Positions 45,256-54,993 of a stretch of DNA of 64,000 bases are shown here, in pieces. A program made the position numbers and the translations under genes. The notes beneath the pieces were generated by a model, which did no database searches, was not told the origin of the DNA, and worked only from the letters and a program-made list of their open reading frames with translations. Each line of letters begins with the position of its first letter. Position 1 is the first letter of the stretch. This DNA is from BP-464 sp963825415 (GTDB taxonomy: Bacteria > Actinomycetota > Thermoleophilia > Solirubrobacterales > Solirubrobacteraceae): NCBI GenBank assembly GCA_963825415.1, contig CAWGTD010000014.1, forward strand, positions 150,198 to 214,197, read 5' to 3'.

Positions 45256-46937
45256 CCACCGCGACGACCCCCGCCCCGACCGCCATCGAGCCGCCCGCCG
45301 ACTTCCCCGTCGTCTGGCGTGACCCGGCGGAGGCCGGCCTGTTCTGGCAGCAGGACGCCATGCACTTCCCCGACCCGATCGCGCCGCTGGAGATCGCCTA
45401 CGCGGCCAGCGCCATCGGGGGCGGCTTCAAGGCCGCGTTCGAGGCCTACCACGCGCCGCTGGACCGCGCCGAGGTCCAGGCGATCAACGGCTACTACTAC
45501 ATGGCGATGGTGCCCGTGGAGGGCACCCCTGAGGAGATGGAGGCGCGCGGCGCGCAGGCCGAGGCCGCCGTCCGCGACGTCATCGCCCGCGTCGGCGAGG
45601 TCTGGGAGCAGGAGTTCCTGCCCGAGATCCAGGCCCATATCGCCTGGTGGGAGTCCTTCGACGCCGCGAGCGCCTCGCGCGAGGCGCTGCTCGCCCACCT
45701 GGACGAGACCTGGGAGCGCCTCGTGCGCATCTGGGAGCTGCACTTCCGGATCATCCTCCCCGCCTACGTGGCGATCAGCGAGTTCGACGAGCTCTACCGC
45801 GGCCTGTTCGAGGACGCCACCCCGCTCGACTCCTACCGCCTTGTCGAGGGCTTCCCGAACATGACCGTCGAGGTCGGCCAGGCGATGTGGTCGCTCTCGC
45901 GGCGCGCGCTCGCCGACGACGACGTCCGCGACGTGCTCGAGCGCCACTCCTCGGAGACGGTGGTCGACGCGCTGCGCGCGACCGAGGCCGGCCGCGCGTT
46001 CCTGGCCGAGCTCGACGACTACCTGGTCTACTACGGCCGCCGCAGCGACAAGTGGTCGATCGGCGCGCCGAGCTGGGTCGAGGACCCCACGCCGGCGATC
46101 AAGAACCTGCGCGACTACATCGGCCAGCCCGAGTCCGAGGGCCCGGTGGCCAAGCAGCAGGCGGCCGCTGAGGCGCGCGACGTCGCCGTCGCCGAGGCGC
46201 GCGAGGCGCTTGCCGACTACCCCGCCCCGATCCGCGGCCAGTTCGAGGCGATGCTCGTCGCCGCCCAGGAGTCGGTGGTCATCAGCGAGGACCACAACTT
46301 CTGGATCGACATGGTCGTCGCCCACCACGTGCGGCAGGTCGCGATGGCGGTCGGCCGCCGGCTGGAGGCCGAGGGCGCGCTGGCGCACGCCGACGACGTG
46401 TTCCTCCTGCATCGCGAGGAGCTGCGTGACGCGCTGTGCAACGGCGTCGCCGACCTGCGCGCGCTGGTGGCCGAGCGCGCCGACGAGCTGGAGCGCCAGT
46501 CGCAGGTGTCCCCTCCGCCGGTGCTCGGGACGTTGCCCGAGGGCCCGCCGCCCGAGGATCCGATGTCGCGCTCGATGATGAAGTTCTTCGGCGGGCCGCC
46601 GACCGAGTCGGAGGTCCCCGGCGAGCTGAGCGGCTCGGCGGGCTCGCGGGGCTTCGCCCGCGGCACCGCCCGGGTCATCAAGAACATCTCCGAGGCGCAC
46701 CGGCTCCAGCCGGGTGACATCCTCGTGGCCGAGACGACCGCCCCGCCGTGGACGCCGCTGTTCGCGACGGCCGGCGCGATCGTCGCCGACACCGGTGGCG
46801 TGCTGAGCCACGCCGCGGTCGTCGCCCGCGAGTACGGCGTCCCAGCCGTGGTCGGCACGGGCGTCGGCTCGAAGGTGATCCAGGACGGCCAGACCGTCGA
46901 GGTCGACGGGGATGCGGGCATCGTCCGCATCGTCTAG
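45252..46937 (+). CDS. substrate-binding plus swivelling-His half of the split phosphotransferase
   Basis: 561 residues. The first 450 form a helical region with repeated acidic/aromatic motifs (NFWIDMVVAHHVRQVAMAVG, FLLHREELRDAL) like the rifampin-binding domain of RPH. The C-terminal swivel domain has DILVAETTAPPWTPLFATAG and the phospho-His motif DTGGVLSHAAVVAREYGVPA, then VVGTG and a closing IQDGQTVEVDGDAGIVRIV. The catalytic His is present. The enzyme could phosphorylate a natural product or make PEP; the substrate is inferred only. It is coupled to the exporter gene by a 26-bp overlap. Confidence 0.82.
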   Translation: MTTATTPAPTAIEPPADFPVVWRDPAEAGLFWQQDAMHFPDPIAPLEIAYAASAIGGGFKAAFEAYHAPLDRAEVQAINGYYYMAMVPVEGTPEEMEARGAQAEAAVRDVIARVGEVWEQEFLPEIQAHIAWWESFDAASASREALLAHLDETWERLVRIWELHFRIILPAYVAISEFDELYRGLFEDATPLDSYRLVEGFPNMTVEVGQAMWSLSRRALADDDVRDVLERHSSETVVDALRATEAGRAFLAELDDYLVYYGRRSDKWSIGAPSWVEDPTPAIKNLRDYIGQPESEGPVAKQQAAAEARDVAVAEAREALADYPAPIRGQFEAMLVAAQESVVISEDHNFWIDMVVAHHVRQVAMAVGRRLEAEGALAHADDVFLLHREELRDALCNGVADLRALVAERADELERQSQVSPPPVLGTLPEGPPPEDPMSRSMMKFFGGPPTESEVPGELSGSAGSRGFARGTARVIKNISEAHRLQPGDILVAETTAPPWTPLFATAGAIVADTGGVLSHAAVVAREYGVPAVVGTGVGSKVIQDGQTVEVDGDAGIVRIV

Positions 46938-48183
46938 CGCCTCGGCCGCGGTGCGCCCGGCTCGCCCCGGGCGCACCGTGATCGCGGCGGTCGGGCTGGC
47001 GGCAATGCTGCTGCCGCTCAACTCGACCATGCTCGCCGTCGCCCTGCCCGACATCGCGTCGGACACGGGCGGCGGCGTCGCCGCGTCCAGCTGGCTGGTG
47101 ACGGCCTACGTCGTCGCGATGGCCGCGCTCGGCCCGTTCGCCGGCCGGCTCGGCGACCGCCTGGGCCGCCGCCGTGTCGTGCTCGCCGGGCTGGCCGCGT
47201 TCGCGGCCGCGTCGGCGGCCGCCGGTGTCGCGCCCTCGCTGGCGCTGCTCGTCGTCGCGCGGCTGGGACAGGCGGTCGCCGGCTCGCTCGTGGTGCCGAA
47301 CGCGATGGCGATCCTGCGCACCGAGCTGCCCGCCGGGCGCCGCGCCGCCGGCTACGGGCTGATGGGCTCGCTGCTCGGCGTCGCCGCGGCGACGGGCCCG
47401 GCGCTCGGCGGCGTCCTGGTCGACGCGTTCGACTGGCGCGCGATCTTCCTGGTGAACCTGCCGGTGGCGGCAGTCGCCACGGCGCTGGTCCTGCGGGCAG
47501 TGCCCACCGCATCGAGTGCGCACTTAGCCGCGAATAGCGCGGTCAACTGCGCACTCGATGAATCTCAGACCGCCAGCGGCTCGCTGCGCCGGCTCACCCA
47601 CCCGCGCTTCGTGGCCGCGACGGCCGCGACCGGGCTCTCGAACATGGCGATGTACACGACGTTGCTCGCGATCCCGGTCGTTCTCTCCCATCGGGCGGGC
47701 TGGTCGAGCGGCGACGCCGGCCTCGCGCTCGCGCTCATGTCGGCCGTGATGGTGGTCGTCTCGATCGCCGGTGGGCGCCTCGCCGACCGCCTCGGCCACC
47801 GTACCCCCGCGGTCGTCGGCCTCGGCGCGCTGGCGGTGGCGATGGTCGGCCTGGCCGCGATGGGCGCGGCACCCGGCGTCGGCGGCCTCGTCGCGACGAT
47901 GACGGTGGCGGGCGCCGGGCTCGGCCTCGCCAACGCGCCGCTTCAGACCTCTGCCATCGAGGCGGTCGCTGCCGCCGACGCCGGCCTCGCATCGGGCGTC
48001 TACTCGACCGGCCGCTACCTCGGCAGCATCGTGTCGGCGATCCTGCTCGCGACCCTGCTGGGCGACAGCGCCGGCGCCGCGGCCACCCTGTTCGCGATCG
48101 CCGCCGCGGCGGCAACGATCGCTGCGGCCCTCGCCCTCACGCTCGCCACACGCCGCCCCGAACTCGCCCTCCAGCGGGCCTAG
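46912..48183 (+). CDS. MFS drug exporter (DHA2-like) with palindromic insert in the central loop
   Basis: A 423-residue, 12-helix major facilitator. Motif A-like GRLGDRLGRRRVVLAG, motif C-like GSLLGVAAATGPALGGVLVD and ADRLGHRTPAVVG (second half) are visible. The start overlaps the phosphotransferase gene by 26 bp, so the operon may couple modification with export. Between helices 6 and 7 (about residues 201-217) there is an unusual Ser/Ala/Asn segment (SAHLAANSAVNCALDES) encoded by a 49-bp palindrome at 47511-47559. Confidence 0.85.
   Translation: MRASSASSSASAAVRPARPGRTVIAAVGLAAMLLPLNSTMLAVALPDIASDTGGGVAASSWLVTAYVVAMAALGPFAGRLGDRLGRRRVVLAGLAAFAAASAAAGVAPSLALLVVARLGQAVAGSLVVPNAMAILRTELPAGRRAAGYGLMGSLLGVAAATGPALGGVLVDAFDWRAIFLVNLPVAAVATALVLRAVPTASSAHLAANSAVNCALDESQTASGSLRRLTHPRFVAATAATGLSNMAMYTTLLAIPVVLSHRAGWSSGDAGLALALMSAVMVVVSIAGGRLADRLGHRTPAVVGLGALAVAMVGLAAMGAAPGVGGLVATMTVAGAGLGLANAPLQTSAIEAVAAADAGLASGVYSTGRYLGSIVSAILLATLLGDSAGAAATLFAIAAAAATIAAALALTLATRRPELALQRA
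47511..47559. repeat. 49-bp palindrome inside the MFS exporter gene
   Basis: ATCGAGTGCGCA (47511-47522) is perfectly inverted at 47548-47559. Inside, CCGCG and CGCGG (47528-47532, 47538-47542) pair around AATAG, so the arms can form a near-continuous stem with two mismatches and one G-T. It looks like a REP or palindromic mini-element inserted in frame. No second copy was noticed by eye in the window. Confidence 0.7.
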
Positions 48184-48208
48184 GCACTCTTGGGCGATCG
48201 AAGCCACC

Positions 48209-49150
48209 TCATGCGTGCGTCGGATAGCCCAATGCATGCAGGCGTACGGTCTCCGCCGCGACCAAGGCGGGATCGAGTTCGACCTCGAGCTCGGTAAAGC
48301 GACGTACGCACCAGCCGCCGTCCTCGAGGCGCGTGGTCTTCTCGGCGTCCTTGAGGCGGCGCCAGCGAGTGGAGTGGTACCGGCTTCCGTCCACCTCGAC
48401 GATCAGCCGCGCCTCGGGCCAGTGAAAGTCCACCTCCTCGAGGCGACCGACCGACCAGACGTACTCGTTGACACGCGGGGCTGGCAGACCGGCCCGCCCA
48501 CAGATGTCGAGATATTCCCGCTCGAGCCCGGTGCGCGTCGGAACGACCTCGATCGCCAGAGCCGCCTCCAACCTCCCCACCCCTCGGTGATGCTGTAGGC
48601 GCCGGAGCACGGACCACACCTCGCGGAGATCCAACACGCGTTGGACGGCCGCCTCGTGCATGACCCAGGCCACGCGGTTGGCGGATTCGGTCGCCGCCAA
48701 GTCAAGCAGCGTCCGGGCCACCGTGGTGACCGCGATGCCCTCCCGGTCGATGATGTCATCGAAGGAGAGCGAGCGGGGCCGGTGGACGCGGAGTCCCGGG
48801 TGCCCCTTGCGCCCGCGCGGGACAGAGACATGGATGGCGCCGGCGCTCTGCCGGATCCCCCAAAGCCGTGCCGCGCTCGCATGACTGATCGCCGACCCGG
48901 ACCCGCAGGCGAGGGTGGCGGCGAGGCATGCTCCTTCAAAGCTCAGCTGCGGTCGGCCGACCGCGTAGACGCCGCGGTACTGACGATGCAACGCGCCGGC
49001 TTCGCACCGGCGAGCGATCTGGCGCGGGGTGAATCCGAGCTCGGCCAGCTGAGCGGCGGTCATTACCCAGTGCTCCGTCGCCGCTGCCTGGAGCACGCCC
49101 GCCCAGGTCGGGCGATCGAATGCACCAGATGGGTCGGTTCGATCGCCCAC
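48209..49150 (-). CDS. AbiEi-like HTH plus DUF559 (Vsr-like nuclease fold) protein
   Basis: 313 residues. The N-terminal winged-HTH segment is VMTAAQLAELGFTPRQIARR, then RQYRGVYAVG and SHASAARLWGI, as in the AbiEi antitoxin-like family. The C-terminal domain is DUF559, with the nuclease-like signature EVDFHWPEARLIVEVDGSRY and HSTRWRRLKDAEKTTRLEDG. Such fusions are widespread, multi-copy genes in soil actinobacteria; no toxin partner is next to it. Role unknown, though a DNA-targeting function is plausible. Confidence 0.82.
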   Translation of the reverse strand: MGDRTDPSGAFDRPTWAGVLQAAATEHWVMTAAQLAELGFTPRQIARRCEAGALHRQYRGVYAVGRPQLSFEGACLAATLACGSGSAISHASAARLWGIRQSAGAIHVSVPRGRKGHPGLRVHRPRSLSFDDIIDREGIAVTTVARTLLDLAATESANRVAWVMHEAAVQRVLDLREVWSVLRRLQHHRGVGRLEAALAIEVVPTRTGLEREYLDICGRAGLPAPRVNEYVWSVGRLEEVDFHWPEARLIVEVDGSRYHSTRWRRLKDAEKTTRLEDGGWCVRRFTELEVELDPALVAAETVRLHALGYPTHA

Positions 49151-49207
49151 GCCCCGAGGATTCCGGGACGAGTGCGCCGCGACGGGCGCGGGGTGTGACG
49201 GAAGGCG

Positions 49208-50180
49208 CTACGCGCCCGCCAGCCAGCGCCGCGGGTTGTCGACGAAGATCGTCTCGAACCCGGCGTCGTCGAGCACGCCCTGCTCGCGCAGCCAGGGGAC
49301 GACCTCCTCGAAGACCAGCGTCATCGACCAGTTGCGGATCGCGCCCGCGGCCTCGAACTGCTTCTCGACCTCCTCCATCGGGCCCGGGAACCAGTCGATG
49401 GTGACCGTGTAGTCCTGCGAGATCATCAGCCGCTCGGCGTGGCCGCGGCGCAGCAGCTCCGCCGTGACGGCGTTGCGCTGGTCGATCGGCAGGTACATCT
49501 CGAGGCCGTAGCGGTCGAGCCCCGCGTAGACGCCCTTGTCGAGGATCCCCTGGACGTACTCGACGTCGGGGCTGTCGCCGCAGTGGGCGATCTGGATCTT
49601 CTCGGGCGCCACGCCCTCCTCGAGGAAGATCTCGACCTGCCGCGGTCCGGTCTGCGCGGCCGGCATCGAGTGGGCCATGATCGGTGCGCCGGTCTTCAGG
49701 CTCGCGCGCGCGCACGCGCGATGGACCTTCTCGACGTTCTCGGTGACGCCCGCCGCGTCGGCGGCGCACTTCAGGAACGCGCACTTGATCTCGGTCCCCT
49801 GCGTTCCCTTCTCGATGTCTTCGATGAACAGCTCGGCCATGTGGTCGGCGTCGCCGTTCTCGAAGTGGTGCGGCAGATAGTCGTAGGTGTAGATGCCGGT
49901 GCACGGCACGATCCTCACGCCGGTCACGTCGGCGATCTGCTTCATGAAGCGAACGTCGCGGCCGCCGAACATCGCGGTCGGGATCGGCGATCGTCTGCAC
50001 CCCGTGGTCCTTGGCCGCGAAGACGGCGTCGACGGCGCGGCTGAACTCGACGTTGGGGTCATAAAGCTGGGGCCAGTTGCGGGCGATCGCCTCGTCGCGG
50101 AAGCGCACGTGCTCGTGGATCAGCGTCAGCCCCAGCTCGCCTGCGTCGACGGGGCCCTGGACTGTTTCGACGGTGCTCAT
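49208..50180 (-). CDS. phosphotriesterase/lactonase-family amidohydrolase, one frameshift
   Basis: About 324 residues. Metal ligands of the PTE family are visible: LIHEHVRF (HxH), the lysine in GTEIKCAFLK, HSMPAAQTG (His), IAHCGDSPDVEY (His) and MISQDYTVTIDW (Asp). After VQTIADP the frame slips at a GGG run (49980-49982, plus strand) and continues as TAMFGGRDVRFMKQIADVTG. One surplus base explains it. ATG 50180 overlaps the stop of the upstream AMP-binding ligase, so both are in one operon. Activity is probably a lactonase or phosphotriesterase-like ester hydrolase. Confidence 0.83.
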
Positions 50181-51715
50181 CGCAGCGGATCTCCCCATTC
50201 GGTTTCGTCACGGAGCTGGCCCTTGAGCACCTTGCCGGCCGGGTTGCGCGGCAACGGCTCGGTGCGGAATGCCAGGTACTGCGGAACCTTGAAGTCGGCG
50301 ATGCGCTCGCGCGCGTGGGCGACGATCCCCGCGGCGTCGGGCTCGCCGTTGCCGGCGACCGGGACGACCACGGCGCCGACCTTCTCGCCCATCATGTCGT
50401 CGGGCACCGCGAGGACGGCGACCTCGCCCACGCCCGGCGCGTTGGCCAGCGCCGACTCGACCTCGATCGAATACACGTTCTCGCCGCCGCGATTGATCAT
50501 GTCCTTCTTGCGGTCGACGATGTAGAGCAGGCCCTCGTCGTCGATGCGGGCGAGGTCGCCGGTGTGCAGCCAGCCGTCGACGAACGTCTCGGCGGTCGCC
50601 TCGGCCTTGTTCCAGTAGCCCTGCACGACGTTCGCGCCGCGCACCAGCAGCTCGCCGACCCCGGTCTCGTCGTCCGGCGCGTCGATCGCCAGGTCGACGA
50701 CCGGCATCGCGAAACCGACCGAGTCGGCGTGGTCGGCGGCCTCCTCGTGGGGCAGGAACGACGTCAGCGACGAGGTCTCGGTGAGGCCGAAGCCGTTGCC
50801 CACCCGCGCGTTGGGGAAGTGCTCCATGATCGTGTGCACGACCGAGGCGGCGATCGGCGCGCCGCCGTAGGAGACCCAGCGCACGTTGCTCACGTCGGCG
50901 TCGGCGAACGCCGGGTGGCGGATCGTGGCGTGGTAGATCGCCGGCACGCTGACGAGCTGGGTGACGTTGTGCTCGGCGATCGACTTCAAGTAGCTGTCGA
51001 TGTCGAGGGCGTTGGCCATGATCTCGACGCGTCCGCCGAGCTCGAGCGTCACGATCAGCTGGCTGTTGCAGCCGGTCACGTGGAACAGCGGCACGTTGAT
51101 CAGCGTCGAGAGCGAAGGGCCCTCCGAGCGCTCGGTCATCAGGCAGCGGAACGCGTTCTCGGAGTTCGTCAGGAAGTTGCGATGCGACGTCATCGCGCCC
51201 TTCGGAAAGCCCGTGGTCCCGCTCGTGTAGAAGATCGCCGCGAGGTCGTCGGGCTCGCGCGCGACCGCGTCGATCGGCTCGCCGTCGGGCAGGTCGGCGT
51301 CGGGCATGAAGACGTACGAGGCGCCCGAGTCGTCGACGACGTAGGCGACCTCCTGATCGGCGAAGCGCGTGTTGACCGGCACGACCACCGCGCCGGCGAG
51401 CTGCGCGCCCCAGAACGCGAGCACCCAGGGAACGCCGTTGGTCAGCCGGATCGCGACGCGGTCGCCGGGCTCGATGCCCTGTGCCCGCAGCCCGCCGCCC
51501 ACGCGCGCGGCGCGCTCCCACAGCTCGCCGTAGCTCAGCGTCTCGCCGGTGTCGATCCAGACGATCGCGATGGCGTCGGCGTCGCGGTCGACGCTCGCGC
51601 GCAGCATGTCGGCGAGCGAGTCGGGCCGGTCGGCGTAGTACGCGACGCCGTCCGCCCCCCGTTCGACCCCACTCGGGTCGAACGGGTTGCGTCCACGACC
51701 GGCCGGCTCGACCAC
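50177..51715 (-). CDS. acyl-CoA ligase (AMP-binding), third copy
   Basis: 512 residues with LAAIFYTSGTTGFPKGAMTSH, NVPLFHVTGCNSQLIVTL, GNGFGLTETSS, GWLHTGDLARIDDEGLLYIV, DRKKDMINRGGENVYSIEVE and A10-like PLPRNPAGKVLKGQL. The gene is coupled to the PTE-like hydrolase by ATGA, suggesting that the ligase activates the acid released (or consumed) by the hydrolase; this is inference. ATG 51715 starts a short Pro/Arg-rich tail before the family's N-domain. Confidence 0.92.
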   Translation of the reverse strand: MVEPAGRGRNPFDPSGVERGADGVAYYADRPDSLADMLRASVDRDADAIAIVWIDTGETLSYGELWERAARVGGGLRAQGIEPGDRVAIRLTNGVPWVLAFWGAQLAGAVVVPVNTRFADQEVAYVVDDSGASYVFMPDADLPDGEPIDAVAREPDDLAAIFYTSGTTGFPKGAMTSHRNFLTNSENAFRCLMTERSEGPSLSTLINVPLFHVTGCNSQLIVTLELGGRVEIMANALDIDSYLKSIAEHNVTQLVSVPAIYHATIRHPAFADADVSNVRWVSYGGAPIAASVVHTIMEHFPNARVGNGFGLTETSSLTSFLPHEEAADHADSVGFAMPVVDLAIDAPDDETGVGELLVRGANVVQGYWNKAEATAETFVDGWLHTGDLARIDDEGLLYIVDRKKDMINRGGENVYSIEVESALANAPGVGEVAVLAVPDDMMGEKVGAVVVPVAGNGEPDAAGIVAHARERIADFKVPQYLAFRTEPLPRNPAGKVLKGQLRDETEWGDPLR

Positions 51716-51761
51716 CGATGCGCTCCTCTCTCCCAGAAGGGCGGGAACGCTATCGGAGCGC

Positions 51762-52187
51762 CTACTGCGCGGCGATGCTGCGTGCGGGGTGGGCAGGCGC
51801 CGACGACGAGACGAGGCCGGCCGCGAGACCCAGGCTCGAGATCGCCAGGTGCAGCAGGTTGTCGGCGGTGTCGACGGGAATCAGGCTGAGGACGTCGTTG
51901 CCATCGACGAAGCCCCACAGCGTCACGATGGCGTACACGGCCCCGAAGCCCAGGGCGAACATCCGCCCGCCGGCCGCGGAGCGCCACAGCGCCAGGCCAA
52001 GCAGGCCCGAGGCGATGTGCACGAGGTTGTGCCAGCCGTTGACCTCGAAGATGATGAAGTCGCTGCCCTGCACGTCGCCGCCGGAGCCGAACGACGAGTT
52101 GGCGATGAAGCCGAGCACGCCCACGGCCAGCAGCGTGGCTCCGAAGACGAGCGAGTAGGTCTGAGCGGGGGTACGAGCGGTGTTCAT
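51762..52187 (-). CDS. DUF4383-type four-helix membrane protein
   Basis: 141 residues with four hydrophobic helices. The first is AQTYSLVFGATLLAVGVLGF, then the NGWHNLVHIASGLLGLALW helix with two His, GRMFALGFGAVYAIVTLWGF, and DTADNLLHLAISSLGLAAGL with another His. The HNLVH...NLLHL pattern is diagnostic of DUF4383. The conserved histidines could bind haem or a metal; this is unproven. The ATG overlaps the TGA of the 46-residue gene upstream. Confidence 0.88.
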   Translation of the reverse strand: MNTARTPAQTYSLVFGATLLAVGVLGFIANSSFGSGGDVQGSDFIIFEVNGWHNLVHIASGLLGLALWRSAAGGRMFALGFGAVYAIVTLWGFVDGNDVLSLIPVDTADNLLHLAISSLGLAAGLVSSSAPAHPARSIAAQ

Positions 52188-52324
52188 GAGTCTCCCTTGA
52201 CGTGGTCGGACGCGCGCGTCGGCCCGGAGCGCCGCGAGGTCGCGATCGCCCAGAGGACGGCCGCGAACGCCGGTGCGAAGAGCAGGGGTTCGACGATCCA
52301 GTGCCCGATGTGCGCGAGAGGCAT
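52184..52324 (-). CDS. 46-residue membrane protein coupled to DUF4383
   Basis: A short gene. ATG 52324 encodes a 46-residue peptide with two His (MPLAHIGHWIVEPLLFAPA), one hydrophobic helix (FAPAFAAVLWAIAT) and a basic/polar tail ending HVKGDS. Its TGA overlaps the ATG of the DUF4383 gene (52184-52187), as other coupled genes here do. The overlap, codon use and helix make it likely real. It could be a small subunit of a DUF4383 complex. Confidence 0.6.
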   Translation of the reverse strand: MPLAHIGHWIVEPLLFAPAFAAVLWAIATSRRSGPTRASDHVKGDS

Positions 52325-52375
52325 TGGATTAAGTACGGCCCGGGCGCCGTATTGGATCAGCGCCGCCGCGCCCGG

Positions 52376-52696
52376 TTAGCCGTGCCTAGCATTGGCCAGC
52401 CGCTCCTCGGCCTGGGCCACCGCACGGTCGAGCTCGCGCATCCGCTCGGGCGACGTGGTGCGCGGGCCGTAGGACTTCGCGCGGTACAGATCGCGCTTCT
52501 GGCGCAGATAGTCCAGCTCGGCGCGAATCTGCTCTATGCGGGCGCTTTTGTCGATGCAGCGACCATACGCTGCTACCTTGGGGTGTGTGAGCGGCGCCGC
52601 CGCTCGCGAGGTTCTTGTCTCTGAGCGCTCCGCGATCCGGGTCAGTCGAATCTCCCGAATCGTTTTCGCGCGACGCCCCGATGGCGGTCGCGACAA
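52376..52696 (-). CDS. small coiled-coil protein, start unresolved
   Basis: The C-terminal 60 residues form a highly charged coiled coil (ARIEQIRAELDYLRQKRDLY, SPERMRELDRAVAQAEERLA). No ATG or GTG is near; the only in-frame standard start is TTG 52696, whose extra 45 residues are unlike the rest. The true start may be between about 52545 and 52600. It faces the DEAD-box gene's 5' region on the opposite strand. I do not recognise the family. Confidence 0.4.
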   Translation of the reverse strand: MSRPPSGRRAKTIREIRLTRIAERSETRTSRAAAPLTHPKVAAYGRCIDKSARIEQIRAELDYLRQKRDLYRAKSYGPRTTSPERMRELDRAVAQAEERLANARHG

Positions 52697-52707
52697 GGAG
52701 TACTCAC

Positions 52708-53829
<1,122 letters not shown>

Positions 53830-53839
53830 AGTGGTCGAG

Positions 53840-54073
53840 ATGGCGAGCGAGACCGAAGTGACGGAGCCGGGCAAGAGGGTCTACAGCGTCGCGTGCCGCC
53901 ACGGTGGGCGCGACTGCCTGTTCGAGGAGGGCAAGCCCAACCCGCTCGACGGCACCAAGATCGTGGCGATCTACGCCCTCGGCACTCGCCTGGGCTACCG
54001 CGTGAGCACCGCGTCGGCGGGGCCCGACTTCGAGCTCAGCCGCCACGTGTACTCGGTCACCGAGATCACCTAG
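53840..54073 (+). CDS. small protein of unknown function
   Basis: Seventy-seven residues with two Cys in VACRHGGRDCLFEEGKPNP (CxxxGRDC), mixed beta segments (TKIVAIYALGTRLGYRVS) and an end DFELSRHVYSVTEIT. Spacing of Cys/His suggests a metal or disulfide site. ATG 53840 is chosen; GTG 53831 is close. It lies 10 bp after the DEAD-box gene and 11 bp before the EamA gene, so probably co-transcribed. Confidence 0.55.
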   Translation: MASETEVTEPGKRVYSVACRHGGRDCLFEEGKPNPLDGTKIVAIYALGTRLGYRVSTASAGPDFELSRHVYSVTEIT

Positions 54074-54084
54074 GCCCAGCGGGC

Positions 54085-54993
54085 ATGTCCCGCCACCGCC
54101 AGGGGATCCTCCTCTGCCTGCTCTCGGCGTGCGGGTTCGGCGCGATGGCGATCTTCGCCAAGTTCGCGTTCCGCCACGGCGCGAACGTGACATCGCTGCT
54201 GACGCTGCGCTTCGGGATGGCGGCCGCCGTGTTGTGGGTGATCGTCGTCGTGGCGCGCCGGCCGCTGCCGCAGCGCCGCGTCGTGCACGCCGGGATCGGG
54301 TTGGGCGCGCTCGGCTACAGCGCGCAGGCGGCGTGCTACTTCTCGGCGCTGCGCCACATCGACGCGTCGCTGACAGCGCTGCTGCTGTGCACCTACCCGG
54401 CGTTGGTGTTCGTCGGCGCCGTGGTTCTCGGCCGGGACCGGGCGACGGGCGCGCGCGTGAGCGCCCTCGGCCTGGCGGGCGCCGGCACCGCGCTGGTGCT
54501 GCTCGGCGGCGGCGCGGGCGCGCTCAACGCGACCGGCGTGGCGCTCGCGCTCGGCGCGGCGCTCACGTACACCACGTACATCCTCGTCGCCGACAGCGTC
54601 GTCGGCGGGAGCGACCCGTTCTCGCTCGCCGCGATCGTCGTCACGAGCGCGTTCGGCTCGCTGTTCGTCTTCTCGCTCGTCACCGGCCAGCTCGACGCCA
54701 CGCTCGACGCGCGCGGGTGGGCGGCGATGCTCGGGCTCGTCCTGATCTCGACGGTCGGCGGAGTCACCGCGTTCCTGCTCGGCCTCGAGCGGGTCGGTCC
54801 CTCGACGGCGAGCATCGTCTCGATCATCGAGCCCGCGGTGACGGTGTCGCTGGCCGCGGCGATCTTCGGCGAGCGCCTCGGCGGCGTGCAGCTGCTGGGC
54901 GGCGCGCTCGTGCTCGCCGCGATCGTCGTGCTGCAGCTGCGGCCCGACCCGGTCAGGCACGTCGCCGCGCCCGACCACGCGATGGGGACCTAG
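54085..54993 (+). CDS. EamA/DMT-superfamily transporter
   Basis: A 302-residue permease with ten helices in two EamA repeats. The first begins LLCLLSACGFGAMAIFAKFA, the second ALALGAALTYTTYILVADSV. It ends with helix LGGALVLAAIVVLQLRPDP. Such transporters export or import small metabolites. Its TAG lies at the edge of the 167-bp inverted-repeat element (54990-55156). Confidence 0.88.
   Translation: MSRHRQGILLCLLSACGFGAMAIFAKFAFRHGANVTSLLTLRFGMAAAVLWVIVVVARRPLPQRRVVHAGIGLGALGYSAQAACYFSALRHIDASLTALLLCTYPALVFVGAVVLGRDRATGARVSALGLAGAGTALVLLGGGAGALNATGVALALGAALTYTTYILVADSVVGGSDPFSLAAIVVTSAFGSLFVFSLVTGQLDATLDARGWAAMLGLVLISTVGGVTAFLLGLERVGPSTASIVSIIEPAVTVSLAAAIFGERLGGVQLLGGALVLAAIVVLQLRPDPVRHVAAPDHAMGT

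Noticed and set aside
46912..48183. The exporter as a pseudogene because of the palindromic insert
   Set aside because: The insert keeps the frame and falls in the tolerant central loop; all MFS motifs are intact.
48209..49150. AbiE-type toxin-antitoxin system
   Set aside because: The N-terminus is AbiEi-like, but no AbiEii nucleotidyltransferase toxin is adjacent; the C-terminus is DUF559.
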